Shown: in pieces, positions 21,421-33,179 of the stretch
Layout: every line of letters starts with the position of its first letter
Numbering within the stretch: the first letter of the stretch is position 1
Assembly (NCBI RefSeq): GCF_023856365.1
Contig: NC_064542.1
Coordinates: 9,417,363-9,481,362, forward strand
Direction of reading: 5' to 3'
DNA length: 64,000 nucleotides
Source of the DNA: Brienomyrus brachyistius
Lineage: Eukaryota; Chordata; Actinopteri; Osteoglossiformes; Mormyridae
Program-made: the position numbers and the translations under genes
Notes under the pieces: model-generated
The model's database searches: none
Seen by the model: the letters and a program-made list of their open reading frames with translations, nothing else
Told to the model about the DNA's origin: nothing

Positions 21421-22519
21421 GCTGAGTGAATTTGCCAACTAGTAGATGCATACAGTAGCAATACCAGTAAAAAAGAAAAAGAACGTGAGAAATACAATGA
21501 TTTGTACGATACTTACATAAACAACGGCATGTTCAAGGTTTTCAGAAGTAGCCAGATGTTGTAGCTTTTCTCTAAATGAGGCGTGCAGTTTCACGTAAAA
21601 CAAGTGTAAAAAAGTGTACCAAGTTCATTAACTAATCCAGGTTCTATGACTAATTAGCAGATATTGCCTGTAAAGAAACATTTAGAACACGATCCAACAG
21701 GAAAGTTATATTTCAGATGTGTCATGAAGATGAAGATGAGATGAAAAGGAACTCAATGGAGTCATCCTCATGCATACAGCAGCAAGTTACATAAACAGAC
21801 AAACAAGCATATAGTACAGTGCAAAGACAAAGTGCATGTGAAGACAGAATAATTCTAAAACTGGCTAATCTATTAGGATCTCACATAGTGTAGCCATCCC
21901 GTTTCAGTAATTTTGAGTGCCGTATCAGTCGGTTGCACGTGTCAGTTACAGCTGTATTTTGACAGTGAAATAATTACATACTGTAGACTTAAGAACGCGT
22001 AAATAAGTTGAGCTCAACATATAAAGTAGTTTGATACGGCACAAATTTGAAATATTGTTCAAACAAAAAGATTCTAATGTCATGACGGCAGGAAAACATC
22101 TCCAGGCGCTATTTGCACCTCCAACCTGCCTCCCACTGAGACACTGTGCCATAGGATCTGGCATGTGCTGAATTATTCTATTAAATACTGTATATCAGCA
22201 TACTGATATGAAGACAATGCTATATGAGTGTAAACTGCACAGTGTTAAAACTCATTAAGTTGTATTATTCTTTGTTTGGTTCACTTCAAATATCAATACA
22301 GTGCATGTACATTTATGAACTACAGTATATGCAAAATAAGTCATCCTGCCGAAGCACACAACACAAACCCTAACTGGTTTGACAGATTAATTTGACTACA
22401 CTTCTGAATTAAGACGAGTATATTGTTGATTTAAAATTTGTCATGATTAAACATTTATGAGTCAGATCAAACACATCAAATTTCTCAACAGAAAGAAACA
22501 GCCAATGGACTCGAGCTTG
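21421..22519. other. No recognisable feature
   Basis: AT-rich sequence with no repeat ends or coding frame that I can support. Confidence 0.5.
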
Positions 22520-22725
22520 GAGTTGTCCTGTCGTTTCGGGACAGTGTCTGGCTCTCGGTGCCCTTGATCGTTAAGTCGCCAGTTCATATTCCATGTGATG
22601 TGATGTTACCATTGGGCCTTCGAGTAAGCCCTCTAACCCTAGCTGCTCCAGGAACTGGCCGACCCTTCATTCTCAAACATACATTGATTTACGTAAAAGC
22701 ATCTGCTAAATAAGTAGATAAAATT
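22520..22725 (+). mobile_element. tRNA-derived SINE, second family
   Basis: A decayed tRNA-like head with B-box-like AGTCGCCAGTTCATATTCC is followed by GGGCCTTCGAGTAAGCCCTC, CTGCTCCAGGAACTGGCCGA and a 3' end TTACGTAAAAGCATCTGCTA. This matches the widespread fish SINE ending TGGATAAAAGCGTCTGCTAA. It differs from the (ATGG)n-tailed family. Confidence 0.75.
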
Positions 22726-22923
22726 TGTAAATAATCATCCCGCATTTGCAGTTTAGTATCGTAATTCCTTGATCGTTCCAAAAATCCAAAATAAAGGTGC
22801 ACATGGGCATTAAATATTGATTAATTCACATAGACGTCTTTTTATCTGATCAGTTATTTGGTATAAGATTTAATCCATGATGTTTTATAAGTCAGTGCAT
22901 ATTACCACTATGCTTTGTACTTA

Positions 22924-23206
22924 CACTGAACAAAAATATAAACGCAACACTTTTGTTTTTGCTCCCATTTTTCATGAGATGGACTTAAAGATCTACAATT
23001 CATTCCAGATACACAATATTACCATTTCTCTCAAACATTTCTCACAAATCAGTCTAAATGTGTGATAGTGAGCACTTCTGCTTTGCTGAGATAATCCATC
23101 CCACCTCACAGGTGTGCCACATCAAGATGCTGATCTGACATCATGGGTAGTGCACAGGTGTACCTTATACTGCCCACAATAAAAGGCCACCCTGGAATGT
23201 GCAGTT
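22924..23206. repeat. Left terminal inverted repeat of Tc1-like element
   Basis: Pairs with 23806-24092 in inverted orientation. Differences are few, for example TTTTGTTTTTGC against the equivalent CTCTTGTTTCTGC on the right arm. Confidence 0.92.
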
Positions 23207-23221
23207 TTGTCTCACAGCAAA

Positions 23222-23773
23222 ATGCCACAGATGCCACAAGCATTGAGGGAGCGTGCAATTGGCATGCTGACAGCAGGAATGTCAACCAGATCTGTTGCTC
23301 GTGCATTGAATGTTCATTTCTCAACCATAAGCCGTCTCCAAAGGCGTTTCAGAGAATATGGCAGTACATCCAACCGGCCTCACAACCGCAGACCACGTGT
23401 AACCACACCAGCCCAGGACCTCCACATCCAGCAGGTTCACCTCCAAGATCGTCTGAGACCAGCCACTCAGACAGATAATGCACGGCCCCATGTTGCAAGG
23501 ATCTGTACACAGTTCTTGGAAGCTGAAAATGTCCCAGTTCTTGTATGGCCAGCATACTCACCGGACATGTCACCCGTTGAGCATGTTTGGGATGTGCTTG
23601 ACCAGCGTATACGACAGCGTGTACCAGTTCCCACTAATATCCAACAACTTCGCACAGCCATTGAAGAGGAGTGGACCAACATTCCACAGGCCACAATTGA
23701 CAATCTGATAAACTCTATGCGAAGAAGATGTGTTGCATTGCATGAGGCAAATGGTGGTCACACCAGATACTGA
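23222..23773 (+). CDS. Internally deleted Tc1-like transposase (in frame)
   Basis: Tc1/mariner transposases bind the inverted repeats through an N-terminal pair of helix-turn-helix motifs and cut DNA with a DDE/D catalytic triad. Here residues about 7-48 form the first helix-turn-helix (ARALNVHFSTISRLQRRF region), followed by an Arg/Pro linker (NRRPRVTT, 55-62). After residue 84 the sequence jumps directly to DNARPH, with catalytic D85, and SPDMSPVEH, with E120: a DD34E spacing for the last two residues. The C-terminus ends in NGGHTRY. The usual length is near 340 residues, so about 155 residues are missing, including the second DNA-binding part, the nuclear-localisation region and the first catalytic Asp. 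The junction keeps the frame and no stop interrupts it. I chose ATG 23222; no upstream in-frame ATG exists. It should be catalytically dead but could still bind DNA if expressed. Confidence 0.85.
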   Translation: MPQMPQALRERAIGMLTAGMSTRSVARALNVHFSTISRLQRRFREYGSTSNRPHNRRPRVTTPAQDLHIQQVHLQDRLRPATQTDNARPHVARICTQFLEAENVPVLVWPAYSPDMSPVEHVWDVLDQRIRQRVPVPTNIQQLRTAIEEEWTNIPQATIDNLINSMRRRCVALHEANGGHTRY

Positions 23774-23805
23774 CCGGTTCTGAGTCCCCAGACCCCCAAT
23801 AAAGC

Positions 23806-24092
23806 AAAAAACTGCACATTCCAGGGTGGCCTTTTATTGTGGGCAGTATAAGGTACACCTGTGCACTACCCATGATGTCAGATCAGCATCTTGATGTGGC
23901 ACACCTGTGAGGTGGGATGGATTATCTCAGCAAAGCAGAAGTGCTCACTATCACACATTTAGACTGATTTGTGAGAAATGTTTGAGAGAAATGGTAATAT
24001 TGTGTATCTGGAATGAATTGTAGGTCTTTAAGTCCATCTCATGAAAAATGGGAGCAGAAACAAGAGTGTTGCGTTTATATTTTTGTTCAGTA
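23806..24092. repeat. Right terminal inverted repeat of Tc1-like element
   Basis: Reverse complement of 22924-23206. It begins just after the transposase stop and contains an AATAAA at 23799-23804 immediately before it that could serve as a polyadenylation signal. Confidence 0.92.
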
Positions 24093-24094
24093 TA

Positions 24095-24754
24095 TAAAGG
24101 AATAGTTTGGGGCTGCTTATATAAGCATTAAATACACATTAGAAGTTCTAGAGTGCAGTTCTAGAAAGTGCAGTCTATCACTATGTGGTTAATTCTATAG
24201 AGAATATAGCCTGTTATTTCCGGCCATTTAGACTAGGCCTTGTCAGGCAGCCTGATGATGTGAATATGACCTAGATTGAGTTCTGGGTTTAAAATTAGGT
24301 AAGATGCTTTTCTGTCTTTGGCGGCCATCCCTGCCTGGACCAAGATCTTGAATTAAGGTCTTGAGCACAACCCCTTAAGCAATGGGCAGCGCACAAAGAT
24401 CAGAGGAGGTGAAACGTGAATGTGGCAGGTCGAAAGCAGGACGTGCACCTGCATTCCTCATGCGTCACGCGTTATCAGCAGCTAAATAGTGAGAGTCTTG
24501 CCTGGATGAGAAATACACTTTTTAGCACTTTCTTAAATCATTATTGTACTGACAGAAGCTAAAAACCCACTCGTAAAGAACGGATTATCAGTTTTCCTTA
24601 ATGAGATGCCATGGGGCAGATGTTCATGAAACGCAGTTCAAACAGTTACGCACTGGAAAGCACCAACGTGCCCCATTACTTTAATATCAGCCTTCTGTTC
24701 ATGCAATCCACACAACTGTACAGAAATGTTTGAAATAATTACACTGTGTGTTAT
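24095..24754. other. No recognisable feature
   Basis: Ordinary sequence; a weak SINE-like phrase (GGTCTTGAGCACAACCCCTT) at 24356 may be a very old fragment. Confidence 0.45.
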
Positions 24755-24850
24755 CCATCCATGCGTGCTATTTCAGGACAGGGTCACAATCAGCCTTAAG
24801 CCTGTTCGAGTTAGCATAGGGTGCTAGCCAGGTGATATCCTGGAGGGATC
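24755..24850 (-). mobile_element. SINE/L2-type 3' tail fragment
   Basis: On the minus strand, TGTGACCCTGTCCTGAAATAG followed by ATGGATGGAT matches the decayed tail of fish SINE/L2 sequences. No head is present. Confidence 0.5.
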
Positions 24851-25062
24851 AGATTATACACAATCCTTAATAACGTAATAATTCCCCGTACAGTACATGA
24901 GGAAAAGAGAAAGTGAGTATTTACTTCAGTAGCATTGGAGGTTAAAAGTATTAAAATTAAACTATAGTTCCCCTTCTGGTACCACACTTAGTGTTGTGCT
25001 CAGTGTTTGAATGACTAGAGTCCTGAGTTAGAGTCAGCCATTAACCAGCATCATTTGGCAAG

Positions 25063-25245
25063 GCAGAGGCTCAGCGCGTAGCTTTGCTGCCTCACAATCC
25101 CGCCTCTGCACTCTGACTGTATTTTGTGTTCTCCGTCTGGATCCTCTAATTGGTGTTTCAAATTGCCATCGTGTTTGCCCTGCAATGGACTGGCATGCTA
25201 TATACCGTAGGGAGGACCCCAGCCTTGTGTCCTGTGCTATAATAA
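25063..25245 (+). mobile_element. Old, diverged SINE copy
   Basis: TTTGCTGCCTCACAATCCCG, TGTGTTCTCCGTCTGGATCC and CCTGCAATGGACTGGCATGC follow the order of the (ATGG)n SINE core, with many substitutions and no target duplication. Confidence 0.5.
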
Positions 25246-25641
25246 ACAGTATCATTACTGTATACTGTATACAGATATGTCAGTAATAAAAAGAAACAGT
25301 GACAATACTATTTGTAATAAAATAAGAGTTTTGTTATGTCCGTTCTTACTTCGCACTAACTTCCCAGTATGAGGCAAACATTGTTGCATTTTTCCTATTC
25401 ATTTCTAAAAAATTTTCTTATTGTTAGTATTGTGGTTTTGCTTTAGTAGTATTAGTTTTAGTAGTATTATCTTAAATAGCACGTCTCATGTATTACAAAT
25501 GATTATGTACCTCTGAGCTGGTACACTTGTGAAACATTTGAATAATTTATTTTACCTTAATTAATTCATATCCCAATAATGAATATGGCATTGGGATGCG
25601 GGCAGAGTGGAGGATGAACCAAACAGAAGATGGGAGGAATG

Positions 25642-25700
<59 letters not shown>

Positions 25701-25730
25701 CAGTATATATGTGTGTGTGTCTGTGTGTGC
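25642..25730. repeat. (CA)n microsatellite followed by a (TG)-rich tract
   Basis: About 28 CA repeats (25642-25698), then CAGTATATATGTGTGTGTGT. The complementary tracts could form a hairpin. Confidence 0.95.
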
Positions 25731-25735
25731 ATAGT

Positions 25736-25960
25736 TGCCAGGAGTTGACAGCGATTTGACAATGCCTAATAATTAATTAGCAAATGACTATAATTTATTA
25801 AAAGGACATACAGCAGTATTACCTGATTAAGCATCCTACTCAATTCAACATGGGTAGACAGAATGAAAAGAGAATTTGCGTATGTGTATGAACTGAAGAG
25901 CATGGAGGTCAGTAAAAATCGGTGTGCTGTCCACCCACATCCATTTGCCAGTGGCATGAC
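25736..25960. repeat. Dispersed repeat of unknown family, copy 2
   Basis: Same orientation as 434-655. The shared block includes CTCAATTCAACATGGGTAGA, GTATGTGTATGAACTGAAGA and GTGCTGTCCACCCACATCCA. The two copies diverge abruptly after TTTGCCAGTG. Confidence 0.75.
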
Positions 25961-27649
25961 CTGAAGATCACCAGTGCCGACGTCTTCACCCTGCTCTTGT
26001 CGGAGCAGCAGGTGCGTAACCAGCTGTCACTGTCTTGGAGCCAGTGACATGTCGCACTTGAAGGTTATCAGTGACACGGGGAAGATGCTGAGTCAGTCAC
26101 CGGTGCTGGGAAACACAGCACAGTCGAGGTTAACCGTTTCAAAGACCTACAGTAACTGAGGGACAGCACGACTTTATCAACAGGATATTTTGCTCAAAAT
26201 ATAATTTTAATGAGGGTAAAGATGTGCAACAAGTGAGAGATTGTAGTACTAATTCAGTTTTGGATATTACAGCGTAACAAACCAATGCATAGGAATTAAC
26301 CAAATAGTCTCAGAATTTTGAGGATTCGCCAAAAAGAAAAACAGCCCCTATTGACAAGGTCTGTAGTTCATGACCAAAATTGACATTGCGGTTTTTTTGT
26401 ACAGCATCTTGGGTCAGTAAATACATCAACAAAATTGAAAATATTCATTGCTTATCCATATGAGATTTAGCATACAGTACTTGTTGGAAGTGTACATATA
26501 TGAATAGCTCATAGCTGTGCTACAATTCAGCATTATCTGTTGATGTTGTATATTAAATGCTGCAGTTGTTGTTGCAGCCAAGGAACAAAACAGTAAAATT
26601 TCCATTTAGAGGTCAGATGACTCTCTGGGCCTGTACAGAATGCATTTCTCTGTAGATCTACCCTATTGGCTCTCCCGTGTCTTATTTACCTAGCGAGCTG
26701 TCTCTGAGGCATTGGATTGGCATGGCTACACATACTCTCACAGGAAAATGTCTTGCAGTTTGTTTTCTTTGCTAACTACCATCATTTTGCTATGCTTATC
26801 TTACTCTTACACTCTGTTAAGGTCTTAAATCATCTCAATGTATAGATCTTGGATTTGAGCTAGAACCTCTGACTTTGCCTTTTCATTACCAAATGAGAGT
26901 CACCAGACTGAAGACACTGGCCTAATATGTATGTGACATTATAATGTGTTTCTGCTCTGTATACACATGATATACAGAGATATAAGATATATGATATTTA
27001 TCTTAGGGAGAAACAGCAAGGTACATGGGCAATGTATAGATAAGCATATAGCACAAAAAATAAAGAATTTATAAGAAATTTATAAAAAATAAACAACCAG
27101 TTGAGACTCTTTATGCTCAGCTGGTTGGTTGAAACAAAATCCTGGTCTGGATTTGTACTTTCTGGACCTGAAATCTCCATCTCTGGACAGTACACAGACA
27201 GAACATACCGTAGTGCAAAAGGGTGGTGCATGTGTAAAATGAATGTAGCAATTATTATGATCTATTAAATGAATCTACGATCAATAAAATGAGATACATA
27301 GGATCTAGCATTCTCTTGTACCGCTGTAGGGGAACCCAAAGCCTTTCCCAGACAGCACAAGGCAGAAGGCAAGGCTGTTCCCTGGATGGGATGCCAGGCC
27401 ACCACACAACTCACAGACACAAACCCACCCACGCACACATAGATCTGTACTTATACTTTGTTGAGACAGTCCAATGATTTCTATTGGCAAAACCCTACTC
27501 TCAACAACGATGACCTTAACCCTTACCCAGCCTTAACCGTAAGTATAAATAACCAAATAAAATACAAGTTTAGTATTTTGATTGCACAGATTTTTATAAA
27601 ATTAAATTTCCCTTTGTGGGAATTAAAAAAAATGGTCTCTCACAGACAT

Positions 27650-27650
<1 letters not shown>
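25961..27650. other. No gene recognised
   Basis: Mostly unique sequence. Around 27326-27440 a very decayed SINE/L2 tail-like phrase is visible (CTGTTCCCTGGATGGGATGC). Confidence 0.5.
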
Positions 27651-27701
<51 letters not shown>

Positions 27702-27702
27702 C
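27651..27702. repeat. (CA)n microsatellite
   Basis: About 26 uninterrupted CA repeats. Confidence 0.97.
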
Positions 27703-27855
27703 AGAGGATTTTTCTTTTAACCTAGAATGTGAGCAATACCAGTGCTATCCACTGAAACACCATGATGTCACCAAGGTCAATAATGTTACTTATAACCTTG
27801 CCTTTACAGTACTACATTTAGTGTGACACAATTATAAATTTCACTGTATGGAATT

Positions 27856-28211
27856 CCATCTATCCATTGTGCAAACTGCTTATCCTCCTGGGTCGCGAGA
27901 CGCCTGGAGCCTATCCCAGAAGCTATGGGCACAAGGCAGGGAACAACCCAGAATGGGGGGCCAGCCCATCGCAGGGCACACTCACACACCATCCACTCAC
28001 ACATGCACTCCTACAGGCCATTTAGCAACTCCTATTAGCCTCAGCATGTTCTTGGACTGTGGGGGGAAACTGGAGTACCCGGAGGAAACCCCACGATGAC
28101 ATGGGGAGAACCTGCAAACTCCACACACATGTGGCCCAGGTGGAGACTCAAACCCGGGTCCAAAAGGTGTGAGGCAACAGTGCTAACCACTGCACCACCA
28201 TGCCACCCCAA
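27856..28211 (-). mobile_element. tRNA-headed SINE, full-length copy
   Basis: Minus-strand copy of the same family as 4076-4436. The target duplication is TGTATGGAATT (27845-27855) and TGTATGAAATT (28212-28222), one mismatch in 11. The (ATGG)n tail is reduced to one or two units. Confidence 0.9.
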
Positions 28212-28222
28212 TGTATGAAATT

Positions 28223-28834
28223 TTCCCATGAAAATAATCTATATCAAAACACTTTCATTAATAACTTCACACAAAATCAAATGTATTAATACTATAAGAA
28301 ATTGTAAGATTTCTGTAGTGCTGTATAAAAGTTGAATGCTAAGACAATATTCTTTCACTTCCATCTAATATTCTTGTAGTATTGTCTTACAGTATCCTAT
28401 AATACTTGTACAGTATAATAGCCATAATATGTTATAGTACTATTACAGTATAAGATTTAGTGTCAATATTTATTTTAGGTTTATATACTACATAGCAGTT
28501 CTAATACCTTATGGCATTCAATAGTATGATCCTGCATTCAAAATTATACAAACTACACAAATGTAAAATCACATATCAACAATCATCTTAGATGAAAAAT
28601 ACAGACCAAATGACACAGGCATAATTTAATAAAGACATAATAGAATTCACTTGTATGAAGAGATGGGTCCATGGCTAGTGTTGAAAATCTGGCTAATCTT
28701 GGCACAGTTTTCATAGTCACTGACCTTTAATGACATTTCATAACAAGGGGCTATTTTAGCAGTTTTAAGTAGCGCTATATTTTTGAATTTTTTTGTAAAC
28801 ACAAGCTATAGTTCTTTCCCGATAGGCTAAACTA
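28223..28834. other. AT-rich sequence with recurrent ATACTGTAGTAT-like motifs
   Basis: Short scattered motifs such as TATAATACTTGTACAGTATA occur between 28300 and 28460 without a clear period. No gene seen. Confidence 0.45.
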
Positions 28835-29012
28835 AGGGAAGCATACCTGATCCCTGGGAGGCCGGTGCGGGTTTTTGGGATGACCTCTCAATCAGCCAAT
28901 AATAGTGGGTCCCCAAGACTGGAGTTGAGAATTATTGCTTTATTATTGGCTGATTGAGAGGTCATCCCAAAAACCTGCACCGGCTCTCCAGGGATCAGGT
29001 TTGCCACTCTTG
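28835..29012. mobile_element. Hairpin miniature element, probably hAT-type
   Basis: Two arms of about 65-70 bp are inverted repeats; both contain GGGATGACCTCTCAATCAGC or its complement, separated by a short spacer near 28905-28935. GGCTAAACTA occurs on both sides (28825-28834 and 29013-29022), consistent with an 8-bp target duplication within it. No coding capacity. Confidence 0.85.
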
Positions 29013-29565
29013 GGCTAAACTATGCTGCCGTTTGTTGTTTCTGTATACACAGCTTATATGTACTGTACTATAATGTATATTGTTCTGACTAGTTTTTGAT
29101 GAGCAAACTGTGGCAGTTTATCAATATTTTTGTGTAAACTCACACTTGTTAATTATTTGATAGTGAAACCATCCTTCCACTTACATACAGTTTTTTTGTC
29201 ATGACATCCAAACTTAGAGTTTCTTTTTTTATAACATGTCTCTATTAACAGACTTTTAGTTTAGATTTTTGTGAAAATAATTGCACAAGTACTATTGTTT
29301 CAACATAGGTGCAGTGATACTGGTGCATACCGCTGGGTTTGGAAATGAAAAAATATAACAATTGTCCATACTGTAAACTGAGCCATTCTTAGGGTAGTGC
29401 AACCATAACGGCCCTACAGAGGTCCACCCTTTAGGTGGCGCCGTTCAAAAGGGAAACTTGAGTAGATAATGACAGGCTAAATAACAATGTTATTAAATTT
29501 TGTTTTCATTCACTGGATCCAGCCACAATTCATCTGAATACAGTACATCATTCTTGCTAAAGATA
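29013..29565. other. No recognisable feature
   Basis: Ordinary AT-rich sequence. Confidence 0.45.
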
Positions 29566-30187
29566 AGGGCTGTAATAGTACACATATTCATCGCATACGT
29601 TTGGTACATCATTTTCAGTATGGTACGCACAATCGACAAGGGCATAACCTAAATTCACAAATAGTTGTATAACACAGAAAACATTATGCTAATTGGGTGA
29701 GTTGGTTACAACTGATGCCAGTTACAGTCAGTCATATTCAGCGGCGTGTGAACTATTTTCATTTCCCAGTAAAGCACACCAGCACTGGAGATTTTTAATT
29801 CTGAGTGTTTGGTGTTTTGTTTGTAATAAAGTTTCCTCTGTCTGTAAGCCACATTGCGGACTGTGCCTGCCCTGATGTAAAATAGGAGCGTTTTTACAGC
29901 AGAAAATTGGCCACACTTGGACGTAGTGTAATACAGTATTTAATTCATTATGATATTATATTTTTCCTTTTTTCTTTTTGTGTCTCTAAGGTTTTGTTAT
30001 TCAGACACATCAACGGACACATTGCCTTTGGTTTGCAACTGTTCTTAATTGTTTTTATAGTTTTAATAATAAATAATTTCAAAATAAATTCTGTTTTCCC
30101 TGCTGTACCAAACTTGCACCGAACTGTGAACGCAAACCCAAGGATTGTACCAAATTGTGAATTTTCTGTATTTTTACTCCCCTATTA
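29566..30187. mobile_element. hAT-like non-autonomous element (about 620 bp)
   Basis: The left end AGGGCTGTAATAGTACACAT and the right end, complement AGGGGAGTAAAAATACAG, are imperfect inverted repeats. Internal phrases near the ends (TTTGGTAC, ACCGAACTGTGAACGCAAAC) match a common fish family whose ends read AGGGGTGTAACGGTACA. The target duplication is not clear. Open frames inside lack transposase motifs. Confidence 0.6.
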
Positions 30188-31607
30188 AAATATACAATGG
30201 AAATACACTTACAGTAATTATTTTTGGTCGATGCTGATACAGGTATCTACATAAATACACACTCTTGGGTTCTTAGCTTTGTCGAAGATGACTGCATTCA
30301 TATTGTTCGGGATGACGATTCTTAAGATGTATCATTAAATTCGAAGTGTTAAATGTTAACATGTCACCTTATCGGCTTGGCTCATCGGCAGAAATTTTCA
30401 TGTCTGCCAATGCCTTTGATGAATGATTAAGCTTTTACTGCGGATGATGTGCCAATATCGTATTACAATGACCAACCTGTAGCAAGCACAATGACTTTCA
30501 TTACTTGGTTGGTTTCAGGTGGGGTCCTGAATCAGTCAGGCTGCCTGCCTCCGCCCGCCCATCAGAGACGGGCCTGCCAATACTCATTCCGTGTTTTATG
30601 TGTACTGTCCTTTTAACTCTTTTTGGTAGTATTCAGTGTGTTCTTTCACATGAACCACACATGTAACGACATATTTGAAATACAGGGACCTGGATGAGCT
30701 CTTCCATAGAAACTTTCATTGATGGAGTAAAGTTTTTAGACTGATTTTCCTAAGGTTTTGAGCGGTTTGAGAAAGGATCGTTATATGGGGAAATACGTAA
30801 CTATACAGGGAATCGGTGAAACAAGACCATAGTTTTGGACTCTATATTCCAAGACGTTCTATGTTGGTATCCTAGCAGATTTTGACAACTGACATTTCCG
30901 AATAGCGAGATAGCTGTAGAAACTGTGCCTCAGGCAAAAAAGTAAAAAAAAAAATATATATACCCTTCTGACATTTTTTCCCCTGACAAACATTTATTAT
31001 CAGTATGTTACCCTGAAGTTTTCTTAATCAAAAATACACCAAAGAGCATCAAAAAAATTAAAAAATATTAATTTTGCCTGCACTAAGCACACAAGTATGT
31101 ACTGAGGCATAGAGACTATTGTAGTGTTAATACAAAGCATTTATGATGGTTAGTTTCAGCCGCACTAAATATTTCAGAACAACAGGCTGCAACTGAGCTT
31201 TTGTTGAAGTAACTGATGCTCCTGCTGTTTCAAGTGTGGCGTTTTGCTGTTCAGAACATTATGGGGTTTGTAGTTGTGCAGCTGAAAAGTAGAGCTCTGC
31301 TTATGATTTTCGTACCTTGTTATGTCACAGTTTACACTGTTAAGGGGAGCCAAACTCACTTTTTATTTATGTATTTTTTATATAATGTACACCCTTCAGT
31401 CTAAGATAGACCCTTGTGACTGAAGATTTTTACATGTTCCTGTCCCTGTTATATAAACTACAGCTTGGCATCTGTTGTTCCTTGTGGTGTCAACAGAATC
31501 CTGCTACTAATTTGCATACACGTGACAGACAGCGGCAGTGCGACTGACTCTGATTCGGAGACAATCCCTAAAAAAATAGAATTACTCTATTCGATTAATG
31601 GCGGATA
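30188..31607. other. No recognisable feature
   Basis: Unique-looking sequence with no gene or element that I can support. Confidence 0.5.
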
Positions 31608-31972
31608 GGGGCGGCATGGTGGTGCAGTGGTTAGCACTGTTGCCTCACACCTCTGGGACCCGGGTTTGAGTCTCCGCGTGGGTCACATGTGTGTGGAGTT
31701 TGCATGTTCTCCCCATGTCGTCGTGGGGTTCCCTCCGGGTACTCCGGTTTCCCAGCACAGTCCAAAAACATGCTGAGGCTAATTGGAGTTACTAAATTGC
31801 CTGTAGGTGTGCGTGTGTGAGTGAATGGTGTGTGAGTGTGCCCTGTGATGGGCTGGCACCCCACCCTGGGATGTCACCTGCCTCATGCCCATTGCTTCCA
31901 GGATAGGCTCCGGACCCCCCGCGACCCAGTAGGATAAGCTCTTTGGAAAATGGATGGATGGATAGTTATACT
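31608..31972 (+). mobile_element. tRNA-headed SINE, full-length copy
   Basis: GGGGCGGCATGGTGGTGCAG head, intact core and GGAAAATGGATGGATGGAT tail. No clear target duplication was found, perhaps because the left flank has changed. The open frame on the minus strand here is the SINE itself. Confidence 0.9.
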
Positions 31973-32093
31973 AGGCTATTGCACACTTAATGCCTTTATA
32001 GGAATTGTGATTGCACTGAATGTTGTAAGAATTCTACAGAAAATGTGTACTATACTATACTGCAGAAAACAATAGAATATTACAGGTCTCTTA

Positions 32094-32428
32094 CAGACAG
32101 TCCCTGGGTTAAAAATGTCTGACTTATAGACAATGCTTCCTTATGAACAGACTAACATGAAGCTTATTATAGTAAACATTTGAGTTAAATACATTGAGTA
32201 CATAATAATGAACACACTCACTACTTTGCATAAAAACAATGCACGACTCTGGCTGTTAGTTGACTTAAAGTATGGTACATTAAATAACCATGTACCTGTT
32301 CTGACTTAATAAATATATACAAAATACTAAGACAAATATTTCACTGACTGATACTAAATAAGACCTGTATGTACCTGTTCCGACTTACCTACAAATTCAT
32401 CTTAAAGAAAGACTTAGGGAACAGATCT
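32094..32428 (+). mobile_element. Tigger/pogo-like non-autonomous element
   Basis: Begins TACAGACAGTCCCTGGGTTA and carries, near the right end, TGTACCTGTTCCGACTTACC. These resemble the ends of Tigger-type miniature elements (CAGTCCCCGGGTTAAGAACG type). The right terminal repeat has decayed, so the boundary is approximate. Confidence 0.55.
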
Positions 32429-33179
32429 AATTCATATCCAGGGATCTGCCTGAGTCTGACATTTATGTGTAATATTCCATAACTGACCCAATTTACCGTA
32501 GGATTCTTATAGGAATTCCTGTAGCATTATTTAATTAAGATTATCATGATATTTATTTATAACATTGTTCTTTTTTGTAAGGGTAGCTGTACTGTGGTCT
32601 AATTATTTTTCATGAAGCGACCTTTTGTGTACTTTTTTGCATCCTCAGACAACAGAAGTTGTAGCACATTTGTAGTCGTAGCTGTGTATGCTAATACCAT
32701 TGTGAAGGACGTCACACGTTCATCTTCTGCTGATGTATAACAGATGCTGTCATTTAGCCGCAGTGTTCAATGCCATGCAGACACGTTCCGTTCAGGTGGA
32801 AAAAAAATGCCAAACATCTGCAGCTGTGCAAGGTGAAATCCCTCAGGTGTAGAAATGTGTCGCCATTTATTCCACTTCCCTATCAACTCTAAGCTACCGC
32901 AAACACAAAAGACGGAGCGGGAATCAATAGAGGGGCTTACATTACCCCTGCCGCTGGAAAATATACAGTAATATATACTGTAAAGATACTCTGTGTATGT
33001 CTCCCCCTTGAGGGGGAGGCATATTTCTTTCTTTTATGACAAGATACTTTCATTTACCATTTGTGCAAGTACAGAAAGAAAACAATTGTTTCCCCTTTAA
33101 ATCAAGTCCACAATACTCTTCATTTCACTTTGCATTTTATGTGCCATGATACGCGTAATAGTATAGCGTCCCAATCCCA
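32429..33179. other. No gene recognised
   Basis: A short perfect inverted repeat CTCCCCCTTGAGGGGGAG lies at 33001-33018. The remainder is unremarkable. Confidence 0.5.

Larger units (their letters stand above)
22924..24092 (+). mobile_element. Tc1-like transposon with long inverted repeats and an internal deletion
   Basis: TA target duplications lie at 22922-22923 and 24093-24094. The inverted repeats begin CACTGAACAAAAATATAAAC and are about 280 bp (22924-23206 and 23806-24092), nearly identical over their length, which implies a recent insertion. Between them is a 183-codon frame that is a shortened transposase. The total of 1169 bp is well below the roughly 1.6 kb usual for intact Tc1 elements with such ends, matching the missing coding sequence. 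Confidence 0.95.

Noticed and set aside
25547..25762. Membrane-like Cys/Val-rich protein
   Set aside because: It is the (CA)n microsatellite translated on the minus strand.
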